DNA from: Heligmosomoides polygyrus polygyrus
Lineage: Eukaryota > Nematoda > Chromadorea > Rhabditida > Heligmosomidae
Reading direction: 5' to 3'
Assembly (NCBI GenBank): GCA_947396885.1
Contig: OX377202.1
Coordinates: 9,548,001-9,612,000, forward strand
Length of the DNA stretch: 64,000 nt
Shown here: positions 21,508 to 31,600 of the stretch, one piece after another
Layout of the letters: every line of letters starts with the position of its first letter
How positions within the stretch are numbered: position 1 is the first letter of the stretch
Program-made: the position numbers and the translations under genes
Notes under the pieces: generated by a model
Told to the model about the DNA's origin: nothing
The model's input: the letters and a program-made list of their open reading frames with translations, nothing else
Databases searched by the model: none

Positions 21508-22723
21508 TTGGGTTGACCGAAAAGTCTGGCAACACTTTGCCTGTTAAATTTGTTAAAGCTCTTACAGTATTGATCTTGCGTGGTGACGTCACACTAAATT
21601 TTCGAAGCTTTCTCAAGCATACTATATAAGGCCTCGACGAGTACGAATACAGCAACAATGTCAACGATAAGCAGCAGCATCCTACGACCCATCGTCTACT
21701 GTGAATTTGTGCAAGGCCATTCCGCACGGACTGCGGCCTCCTACATCTGCGCTGCATTGCAGGAGGAAGTCATTCACTATTCCACAGTGGCCCGTTGAAA
21801 TCAGCGCTTCAGGGCTTATCTCTATCGAAGGTCGACCTCGTTCCGGATGCCCCTCTGTTGTGGAAGACGACAGCTTGCGCGAAGCCTTCAAGGTGAAGTC
21901 AAATTCAACCCCTCGCGAATTGGCGGCGACACTTGAATGTACGCAAAGCATCGTCGTGAGGCAGCTGGAGATCCTTGGGTACCGCAAAGTTTTGTCGACT
22001 TGGGTATCATATAAGCTGCGGGACTCTGACAAGGCATGCCGAATCAGTGTTGCTGAGTCGCTGCTTCTTCGCCCGCACAGAAAGGACATTCTGAAGGACA
22101 GTGTTACTGTTGATGAAAGCTGGGTTCTTTATGTTGACCACACCCGCAAGAGCCAATAGCTCCGACGAGTAGAACACCACGAAAAAGAAGGTTCTTCTGT
22201 TGCTGGTGGGACTCAGAAGGCACGCTTTGCTGGGAGTTGCTGGATAGTGAGATCGCAGTCACAGCATCTGTCTACGCTACTCAGTTTTAGAGCTTGGCCG
22301 ACGCCATGCTCCAAAAACGTCCAGAACGGGAAAATGTCCACCTGCTGGACGTCAACGTGCGTCCTCACGTCGCAAAAGTGGGTCGCGAGAAAATCCAGTA
22401 GTTAGGCTTGGAAGTTCTGCCCCATCCACCATATTCTCCAAACCTCACACCTTCTGACTACCACCTGTTCAAAGCTCTGAATCAGCATCTTTGAGGTAGA
22501 GAGTTCGATGATCGACGTCAACTGGAAATGGAAGTTTCTGAACCCTTTTCCTCACATCCCTCGGAATTCTGGAGAAAAGGAATTGAAAGGCTGTCTGAAA
22601 AGTGGGGCGATCTTGGACTTAAATGGGAAATATATCGTGGACTGAGTTTTTATATATTGTATTAAATTGTATTGTATTGTAATATTGTTGTGCTAGTGTT
22701 GCAAGACTTTTCGATCAACCTAA
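21508..22723 (+). mobile_element. Mariner element, 1216 bp, degenerate, CA-flanked
   Basis: Starts TTGGGTTGACCGAAAAGTCT and ends with its inverted near-copy at 22723. Both flanks read CA (21506-21507 and 22724-22725) instead of the usual TA. Confidence 0.88.
21659..22640 (+). pseudogene. Mariner-family transposase pseudogene
   Basis: Begins MSTISSSILRPIVYCEFVQG at 21659 and soon shifts frame. The frame at 21701-22159 carries the helix-turn-helix tail (TPRELAATLECTQSIVVRQL) and VDESWVLYVD, the first catalytic block. Later pieces give LLDVNVRPHVAK, where the second catalytic aspartate appears replaced by valine, then HPPYSPNLTPSDYHLF and a terminal FWRKGIERLSEKW. Several stops and shifts make it inactive. 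Confidence 0.85.
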
Positions 22724-22985
22724 CATGAATAATTCAGAGAACCATTTCAACATCGAGTTGCTGCATCAACCTATTGATTAGTACCTTCTTATGCGGATAA
22801 GAACATGAACAAGCCAGCGCTTGATTTAATAATCTGTGTCGGGTTGTGCCCACTCCGCACCCTACGACGACACCTTGTTACGGGAGTCACGTCTACGTCA
22901 TCGTCCACTGCCAGCTGCTTGGAAAGGGCTCGTCTGCTCCCTCTTCTCATCGCTTTTCTATCACCCATTTACTGTATGCTATCTA

Positions 22986-23081
22986 ATTTTTGGAACACTT
23001 CACGAATTTACGTGTCATCCTTGCGCAGCGGCCATGATAATCTTCTCCGTATTGTTCCAATTCTAGTAAATGTTCAAGAAT
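22986..23081 (-). ncRNA. U6 spliceosomal RNA pseudogene
   Basis: The minus strand reads ATTGGAACAATACGGAGAAG, ATTATCATGGCCGCTGCGCA, AGGATGACACGTAAATTCGT and GAAGTGTTCC, clearly U6 snRNA. The ACAGAGA box is altered (ACGGAGA) and the AGC catalytic triad reads ATC. The 5' stem-loop is shortened, and no T-run terminator follows. A functional gene is therefore unlikely. 22724-22985 shows nothing else. Confidence 0.88.
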
Positions 23082-23321
23082 GACTTATAATAAAGATGCG
23101 CACTGAATATACATAATTCGAGCACGAGACCCTCGTCACGAGAGCGCACAACGAACGAAACACATGGAGAGAATGGTGTGATGGTGATGGTGGTTGGTGA
23201 TAGTAGACATACATTTATATTGGTACACACGACGTGTATGGTGGATATACACGAGGCCTTCCCCAAATCTGGATGGGTACACAGATCAGGTGGGAACTGA
23301 GATTGGAGCAGGCTCTTCGCA

Positions 23322-23769
23322 TTACTTGGTCGTCATCATCGTGACGAATTCTTCGTAGTTGACTTGCCCGTCTCCGTCAATGTCCGCCTCACGAATCATC
23401 TCGTCCACCTCCTTGTCAGTGAGCTTCTCGCCGAGGTTCGTCATAACGCGACGCAATTCGGCTGCCGAAATGAACCCGTTGCCGTCTTTGCCGAACACCC
23501 GGGACTCTTCGCGAATTTCCTCTTCGCTGTCAGTGCCTTTCATTTTCCTCGTCATCATAGTGAGGAACCCGGGGAAATCTATGTTTCGTTACCATCGGCA
23601 TCAACTTTGTTGATCATGTCCTGCAGCTCCGCCTCGGTGCAGTATCGTCCTAGTGACCTCATAACGGTTGCAATTCCTTCGTCGCACTGGTGCCATAGCC
23701 ATCCTTATCGAACAAAGAGAAAGCCTCCTTGAACTCGGCAATCTGCTCCTCGGTGAGTTGGTCAGCCAC
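23322..23769 (-). pseudogene. Intronless calmodulin pseudogene
   Basis: Minus strand. From 23769 it reads [20 protein letters not shown] in place of the usual Met-Ala-Asp start (GTG for ATG). The frame is lost after the first EF-hand ([12 protein letters not shown]) and stops follow. The second half is open from 23558 to the stop at 23322-23324 and carries EF-hands 3 and 4 with the ending [14 protein letters not shown]-hand 3 has lost its first calcium ligand (VFGKDGNG instead of VFDKDGNG) and a nearby AF is ES. No introns interrupt the 149-codon span, and UTR-like sequence lies on both sides, so a processed copy is likely. The close N gap leaves assembly error as an alternative. Confidence 0.85.
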
Positions 23770-23887
23770 GGTGTTGAAGAGTGGAGATCGAAGAGGAAAG
23801 AAGAACAGACGATGTTATACATGTATGGACGAAGAACGGCGAGAATTCGTTGCTCATCTGCGGAGGCGAATCAGTAGCAGAATGATA

Positions 23888-24087
23888 NNNNNNNNNNNNN
23901 NNNNNNNNNNNNNNNNNNNNNNNNNNNNNNNNNNNNNNNNNNNNNNNNNNNNNNNNNNNNNNNNNNNNNNNNNNNNNNNNNNNNNNNNNNNNNNNNNNNN
24001 NNNNNNNNNNNNNNNNNNNNNNNNNNNNNNNNNNNNNNNNNNNNNNNNNNNNNNNNNNNNNNNNNNNNNNNNNNNNNNNNNNNNNNN
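23888..24087. other. Assembly gap, exactly 200 N
   Basis: A run of 200 N directly before the 107-bp satellite, so the array is probably longer than shown. Confidence 0.99.
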
Positions 24088-24700
24088 ATCGATTGATCAA
24101 CTTCAGATTCGTGTTCAGCGACCTCGATTACCCCAAGGCTAAAGTTTCGGACCGCTTGAACGAAATACACGAAAAATCGATAATATCGATCGATATCGAT
24201 TGATCAACTTCAGATTCGTGTTCAGCGACCTCGATTACCCAAGGCTAAAGTGTCGGGACCGCTTGGACGAAATACACGAAAAATCGATATTATCGATCGA
24301 TATCGATTGATCAACTTCAGATTCGTGTTCAGCGACCTCGATTACCCCCAAGGCTAAAGTTCGGACCGCTTGAACGAAATACACGAAAAATCGATAATAT
24401 CGATCGATATCGATTGATCAACTTCAGATTCATGTTCAGCGACTCGATTACCCCAAGGCTAAAGTTTCGGACCGCTTGAACGAAATACGCGAAAAAATCG
24501 ATATTATCGATCGATATCGATTGATCAACTTCAGATTCGTGTTCAGCGACCTCGATTACCCCCAAGGCTAAAGTTTCGGACCGCTTGAACGAAATACGCG
24601 AAAAATCGATAATATCGATTGATTGATCACATCAGATTCGTGTTCAGCGACCTCGATTACCACCAAGGCTAAAGTTTCGGACCGCTTGAACGAAATACAC
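24088..24700. repeat. 107-bp satellite array, about 5.7 units
   Basis: Units start at 24088, 24195, 24302, 24409 and 24516, all 107 bp apart, with a diverged unit after. Each has ATCGATTGATCAACTTCAG, GTTCAGCGACCTCGATTACC and the palindrome-rich TATCGATCGATATCGAT. It abuts the N gap. Confidence 0.95.
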
Positions 24701-24736
24701 CCCCCCCCCCCCTACACCCCCCCCCCCCTCTCTCTA

Positions 24737-25826
24737 CTCCAGCACCGCATCTCCAGGCACGTTTGGCAGCGTGTTCGGCACGTCTACTGACTCGCCAGGC
24801 ACGTTGGGCAACGTGTTCGGCACGTCTACTGAGTCGCCAGGCACGTTGCACAACTGCAACCCCCCTCCTCCGACGACTCCCCCTTACAGGACTCCAGCAC
24901 CGCATCTCCAGGCACGTTTGGCAGCGTGTTCGGCACGTCTACTGACTCGCCAGGCACCTTGGGCAACGTGTTCGGCACGTCTACTGAGTCGCCAGGCACG
25001 TTGCACAACTACTACTACCCCCCCCCCCCCCTACACACCCCCCTCTCTCACTACTCCAGCACCGCATCTCCAGGCACGTTTGGCAGCGTGTTCGGCACGT
25101 CTACTGACTCGCCAGGCACGTTGGGCAACGTGTTCGGCACGTCTACTGAGTCGCCAGGCACGTTGCACAACTGCAACCCCCCTCCTCCGACATTCCCCTT
25201 ACAGGACTCCAGCACCGCATCTCCAGGCACGTTTGGCAGCGTGTTCGGCACGTCTACTGACTCGCCAGGCACGTTGGGCAACGTGTTCGGCACGTCTACT
25301 GAGTCGCCAGGCACGTTGCACAACTGCAACCCCCCTCCTCCGACGATTCCCCCTTACAGGACTCCAGCACCGCATCTCCAGGCACGTTTGGCAGCGTGTT
25401 CGGCACGTCTACTGACTCGCCAGGCACATTGGGCAACGTGTTCGGCACGTCTACTGAGTCGCCAGGCACGTTGCACAACTGCAACCCCCCTCCTCCGACG
25501 ATTCCCCCTTACAGGACTCCAGCACCGCATCTCCAGGCACGTTTGGCAGCGTGTTCGGCACGTCTACTGACTCGCCAGGCACGTTGGGCAACGTGTTCGG
25601 CACGTCTACTGAGTCGCCAGGCACGTTGCACAACTGCAACCCCCCTCCTCCGACGATTCCCCCTTACAGGACTCCAGCACCGCATCTCCAGGCACGTTTG
25701 GCAGCGTGTTCGGCACGTCTACTGACTCGCCAGGCACGTTGGGCAACGTGTTCGGCACGTCTACTGAGTCGCCAGCACGTTGCACAACTGCAACCCCCCT
25801 CCCCCCACGATTCCCCCTCACAGTTC
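24737..25826. repeat. 155-bp minisatellite, seven units
   Basis: Units begin at 24737, 24892, 25054, 25207, 25362, 25517 and 25672 (mostly 155 bp; one 162 and one 153). Each contains two and a half 42-bp subrepeats (CCAGGCACGTTTGGCAGCGT and so on), separated by a C-rich linker. The subrepeats would read GTFGSVFGTSTDSP and GTLGNVFGTSTESP, but the 155-bp period shifts frame between units, so the array is not one coding repeat. Confidence 0.95.
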
Positions 25827-25879
25827 AGCACCCAGATGGCCAGGCAGACCGTCACTGATCCCCCCCTGGACAGACACTC

Positions 25880-25970
25880 CGCCCCGTACAGACGCTCTCC
25901 CCCGTACAGACGCTCTCCCCCGTACGGACGCTCCGCCCCGTACAGACGCTCCGCCCCGTACAGACGTTAG
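25880..25970. repeat. 18-bp tandem repeat
   Basis: About five units of CCCGTACAGACGCTCTCC with small changes (CTCTCC or CTCCGC). Confidence 0.85.
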
Positions 25971-25991
25971 CGGCTTATTATATACATAGAA

Positions 25992-25994
<3 letters not shown>

Positions 25995-26071
<77 letters not shown>
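25995..26071. repeat. (TA)n microsatellite
   Basis: Pure TA dinucleotide tract of about 75 bp. Confidence 0.98.
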
Positions 26072-26339
26072 TAGACATGGGAACAGATACTCCGTAGGAT
26101 TCATTAGGTGAGGAAGAGCTAACCTTTAACCTCTATGTAACATCTAGGCTACTCGCTCCGACGCTCTTATGCTTGCTGATATTAGCTTCCACAAATCCAT
26201 GGCTGACTGGCTGGTCAATCATGCATCGTTGAACTTCAGCTTCTACAATGAGGAACTGAATATCGAGCCTTTTTCATCATGTCGGATACTGATCTTCTAT
26301 CTTCATTCAAGAGTAAGCAGGTACCCGCTCGATGTCCTA

Positions 26340-26465
26340 TCATCAGAGTAACCTCGGGTCGTACCAGTCTACAAACGCCTTTGGGACATAGAGCCCGCCA
26401 GCCGTGATTATTGCTAATAGCGACCCCATGGTTGTAGTATCATATCATGTCTGCTCAACAATTGA
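26340..26465. repeat. Dispersed repeat, partner at 12320-12440
   Basis: See the partner. Same order of CTCGGG, GTACCAG and CCGTGATTA blocks. 26072-26339 and 26466-26900 contain nothing else I can name. Confidence 0.45.
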
Positions 26466-26949
26466 CTCAAATTTCGTCGCCTGGTTCGACTGCTAACTCC
26501 AGTATATCAGAACAGAAGATTTTTTCCAACATTGACTCAGCAGATGCTAGCCATGAAAGCACTCTACCTTTCTTTTTTTCTTCCTCCATTCTATCCCTCC
26601 ACAATTTAATGTTTTTCTCTTCTTTTTACCCTATTTTTTGTTTCGCTTTGTGGAGCAAGTCACCTGTACTCTTGTGTTCAATGATTGCACTGGCATGATA
26701 AATGTTAAGGTTAATGTTAATGTTTATTGCATCGCGAAAGGAAGACGCGAGATAGAAGTAGGACAGTACAAACAAACAAACAAACTACAGAAAAATGCAC
26801 AATCAAACAAGAATTGTGCGTGGGTCGATCTCCATGACTAGATTCCGTCAAACTTGAGCATTTTTTGATGCATACATGGTATAAAACCCCTTGAACTGGG
26901 GTATAGAGTAAGCATTTGACAGTTTTTCGTGATCCTTATGTATGCGCTA

Positions 26950-27551
26950 CCTGCTCTATGCGTAAAAAAGCACCAACGAACTTATGATCTCGAACATAGG
27001 CAAGGCTATTTTCATTATACCACCTCTAGTTCGGGAAGGCATCAAGCTATATAATTTCACAATCACAGCCACACTAGGTTGGTGCAGAATTTTGCGAACG
27101 AGACAAACATCAAATACCTTTTGTCGTGATACGAGGGATGGAGGATTCAAATGTCTCTTTTTGAACACTGCGTTAGGGATGTTGAAGTATAAGAAGCCTC
27201 CCATGCAAATAAATACATCCCTAATAAACTGATTTTGGATCTTCTCAATTCTGGAGATATCTTTTATCCTACTAGCGTTGAATGTTGTAGTGCTCGTTTC
27301 AATAATGGGCGTATATAAGTCTTGTAAGCCCTTACTAAAAAAGCTTTGTTCATTGTAGAAAGGGCTTTAAATATGTGGAATTTACGCAGAAGCGCTATCC
27401 TGCAACGGTTTTTGACATGTTCGGAAAAGTCTAGTTTGCTGCTGTATGTGAAACCAAGATCTCTAACGAAATCCACCGATGTGATGTGGAGACCATCCAT
27501 TTCATAACGTGGTAAATGAATAAATAAACCTTGCTCATCTTTTCCGAACAA
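26950..27551 (-). pseudogene. CR1-type LINE fragment (reverse transcriptase C-terminal end)
   Basis: 27551-27264 gives HLPRYEMDGLHITSVDFVRD, LGFTYSSKLDFSEH and LVRAYKTYIRPLL. After a break, 27204-26956 gives the C-terminal YSLMPSRTRGG. The same motif order appears at 60692-61222. Typical of CR1/T1-clade non-LTR elements. The polymerase core is missing. Confidence 0.8.
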
Positions 27552-28609
27552 TCACTACTGCTTATGAGAAAACGATTCTCTCACAGCGCTTCTTTACAAG
27601 TTGCGCTAGACAAACAGACAACACAGAAATAAAAAATACCCTCTATGCGCTAATGAATTCTGCAATACTCTCGTCTACAATTTTTCAAAGCAACGAAAGT
27701 GTACCGGTTGCCTTTCTAGCAGGGCTGTGCTGCCATCAAACCTCTTCCATTCAACAGTTTCTGACTGATCTTCTTAACCCATTGACGACCGCGAGGGCCG
27801 TTTTCGACCTACAGCTTTTCTGTCGCGTGAGACCGCGTGAGCCGAATTTGGCCCGCGGTTATACAACTGCTCGCCACAGCCCATTTCCCGCTTTTTTCGT
27901 AGTTTACGAGCAATCATCAGATATGTTGGATCCTAGCAATACTACTGCACTGTGGTCCGGCAATCATTTACTTCTAAGCACTGATAAAAACAAATAATCA
28001 ACACTAGACACTATGCAAGCTGCACAAAGATCGGCACTATTCACAAACAGCTACTCACATCTTGTAAAAAGTCGTGCAGAAAATATCTAGTCACATTTCT
28101 TGTAAAAATTTTGAAAACAGTCTGATCAAAAATATGTCAAACACCTGTTACATCATGTGGTCTACCTTATTTGCACGACTCGCGGAAAACGTGTGCCCTT
28201 TTTCTTCGCAGACCTTCTTACAGCAGCAAATTCGTCTTCCATGTTTTGCTTCAAACCTGTTCCGACCTTCTCCAATATGAGAGAGAGAGCTTTTGGAAAG
28301 GAAGCTTCATTCGGAATATCGTGTGTTAGTAGTGGTTTCACGAGATTCTAGCGTCCGTGCGGTCCCACGCGCCAGACACGCGATTGACCGCGCGGTCGTC
28401 AATGGGTTGAAATATGCAGATGAATTCGCTCGCAGTCATGCAACTATTTCCAAGCAGCATTGTGAAAGTCGTCGCGAGGTGGACTTTTATGCCATACCTC
28501 ATTGTGAATTTGCTTCCCACAACGCGAATGCACAGCGGGTTACTTATTTCTTTCAGCAGCTTCTACTTATTGTGAGCGGTGTAGCGCCTGTGATCGGATG
28601 GAATAACGC
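27552..28609. other. Intergenic sequence downstream of gene B
   Basis: No recognisable gene or repeat. The + strand reading frame at 28293-28781 is partly antisense to the last exon of gene B. Confidence 0.5.
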
Positions 28610-28615
28610 TTTATT
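28610..28615 (-). terminator. AATAAA polyadenylation signal of gene B
   Basis: Minus-strand AATAAA 75 nt after the stop codon of gene B. Confidence 0.7.
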
Positions 28616-28689
28616 TCAGAAGTCGGAAGAACAAACGAAACATCATTTATACACCTGTGTACATTCAAAAAACGATGAAAAGATAAGCT

Positions 28690-31600
28690 CTATGACTCTT
28701 CTTCAGCAGCGGATGGCTTCGGAATGTTTTTTGCCTGTAGTGGAACCATTTTTCGACGAAATAGGATCCACAGTCCGATGATTATTGATATCTGCGCAAT
28801 CTCTGTCACCCATGGCGCCGTCGGACCGAACTTCGTGTAGAGCACACTGAACAAATACTTTAAGTCACTTAAAATCCCTTATTTCACAAATTTTTTAAAA
28901 TTTTCAAAAGTGAACAGTTTGCAGTTTCTTTTTTAAAATAGAAAAAAGGAGCCTAATGCAAAACTGAGGCCAGTGTTTAACCTTGTGATGAGGGGAGCAA
29001 GCAATCGTCCGACAGACCCAGCCATCATGAAGACTCCTTGTAGTGTTCCCTTAAAATTGAAATAGTTCGCATAAAATTGTGATTTTTCGCGGTATTCTTG
29101 CATTCGAGTTTTCCACCGTACCTGTCGTCGTGGACCAATTATTTCAGAGTACAGTGTCGTGACGGCAACGTTCAATACGGATGCTCCAAATCCAAAAACA
29201 ACCACATAGAATGGGTAGTAGACCTGAACAGAAAAACTTCATTATTGTCCGTTTCTCTACGAAATGGAGCATACCCATGGTGACACTGCAGTGAGATTCT
29301 CACACCAATCGAATCGCTCAGCATAGCAGCCCCAATCCGAGCCTTAAACTGTGACCAAGATGAATTTTAGCGAATTATAAAAAAGGCAGGACCTATCCTA
29401 GTCGGGAGGGGCGACGCTACAGTGACAGTTTCGCCCAGCACTTCACGACAAGATACCACTTTCTTTGAGCTCACATGAGAGCCACTGTATCATTTGGTAG
29501 TAGCCTTAGCACTGGGACAAATTTAGGAGAAGGGGTGAGAGACAACGTGTGCCCAAAACACCCCCTCCGACTAGGATAGATCCGAAAGACACTAATAAAA
29601 AGAAATCAAATGGCACCATACCATTGACTGATATATCTACACTGCTCGGCAAGAACGGCCACGGAAGACTGAATAAGAACAGACCTCCATACCCACACAT
29701 AGCAACGATTGTGGATAGCCGAGGCGGCACGCTAAAGACTTATAGTTAGTTCCACTTTTTCAGGCCGCAACAAATAATTATTGGGAATTCTTCAAAAATA
29801 AGGATAAAAATGGCGTTATTCAAAGCAAGTGTAAGGCGAACATTGCTGCCCGGAAAGCAGAAGATGCGGGTTCGAGTCCCGCCCGGCGCAAGAGTTTTGA
29901 TCGCAGAAAACATCCCGTAACAACATACAGCCTCTCTACCAGCCGCTCCAGGCTTAAGGAAATGTGTTCAAGCGTTGTTCAAAGCATTTTGTAATGCGCC
30001 ATGCATACCACTTCCATTTTATATCGTGGAGGCATTTTGAATTTATTTATTTATTCTCTACATGGATAACCATGGAAAAGAAAACAAAGCAAATGTTTTT
30101 CTAAACATAACTTACAGTTATTGTAAATGATAAAAAGGATAAAATACGGCGTTATTCAATCCCTTTTGGGATGCGCCACGCATTCTACTTCTACGAGATG
30201 TCGTGGAGGCGATTTGAATGCGTATTTGGCCATACAATGAATTGCGGTGGCCAGCCGATAAGCAAGTCAGCGCTTCACCCTTCCCAGACAAGACAGGTAA
30301 ATTCACCGACCCCGGAGGGATGGAAGGCTTGATTGGCCTGGGCGGGTGCAGGCGACAATCAGCGCCTCCTCCGACTGCGCTACACGCGCCCATTGTCAAC
30401 AGGAAAAAAGAGCAACAAGAATCAACCTAGTAAATACAAATCATTATAAAATATAAAGCTTAAGAAAATGTAAAATTCAAAGAAGTAAAGAAAGGCGTAA
30501 AACAATAGAATTTTTAAAATTATAATTAATTAAAAGAACGTCACGTCACAAAATATAAAATATAAAAAAAGTTCGTTTCGCCACTGCCTTCAGACAAACC
30601 TTTGTGTTATACTCCTCCCGTGGCTCCTCAGTGAAGAAGAAGAGGAGTATATTTTAAGATTTCTATAAAATCTGTCTATAGAAGGAGAAAGATAGGAAAA
30701 CGAAAATGGAAAAGAGAAGAAAGACGAGAAAGAGTGAAGAAGGAAAGATAAAGAGCTAGAGAGATTTGAGAGAACTAGAATTAGAAAGTGAAAATAAATA
30801 TGGAGTAAAAAAATTAAATAAACCACGAGGTACAATTCAAAGAAGTATTAAAATATGCTTTTATAGGTTCACATTGACTACTTAAAATGTATTATAATAA
30901 TTATTATTGTAATTCCTTATTATCATTATTCATTATTAGAAAAGATGAAAACTACTGGGCTGCATCCTAAGGATATTGGACAAGAAATTTTTTATACTGT
31001 CTTAAGGGATTTGGTATGATGTGTTTTTTTAGATAACTTCAAAAATTCAGAGCCAGCACGGCAAGAGAAAAATTGAGACCGTATGCTGATTTTTGCTCCG
31101 GGAAACAGAATACATCATATTTGGCCCGAACAATAACTTGCGGTGGGCAGCCGAAAAAGAAATCAGTGTTTTTTGTCCTTTCCAGAAGTGTCGATTCGCC
31201 GATCCCGGAGCGGAGATGGGAATTTTGATTGGACTGGCCGGAAACCCGAACCAAGGACCTGATATGCGGAGTGCGCGACAGCCTGCTCCTCCTACGACTG
31301 CTCTACTATGCGCCCAGTCTAATAGGATCGCTGCCAGAGAAGGCACCGGTAGTAGTGTGCACTTGACTTGAGGTTCTTGGTTTACGTACCATTTTCACGT
31401 CGAGTTGGACACTTTTCAAATCAAATTGAACATTTTTCAGGTCAAATTGGATACTCACATAAGCTAGCCTCAGTCTTTTCCAAGGGAACTCTTGACTACA
31501 AATCTATATGACCTTTAGGCAGATTGAACTACAGTCTCAATAGGATGGTTAGAATAATTTTTTCTTCAAGGAAAAATCGGTATAATTTTCTTTGAAATTT

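Noticed and set aside
22986..23081. Functional U6 gene
   Set aside because: Catalytic AGC and ACAGAGA are altered, the 5' stem is shortened, there is no T-run terminator and no TATA at the usual distance.
24771..25725. Long alanine/arginine- or FG-rich reading frames in the minisatellite
   Set aside because: They arise from the repeat itself; the 155-bp period is not divisible by three, so no single protein is encoded.
25818..26078. YIYI-repeat reading frame
   Set aside because: Translation of the (TA)n tract.
28293..28781. 162-codon + strand reading frame
   Set aside because: Partly antisense to the terminal exon and 3' UTR of gene B; no domain.
29843..29893. tRNA gene
   Set aside because: Good B box and T arm, but no 5' half with a matching acceptor stem; a diverged repeat copy occurs at 43655.
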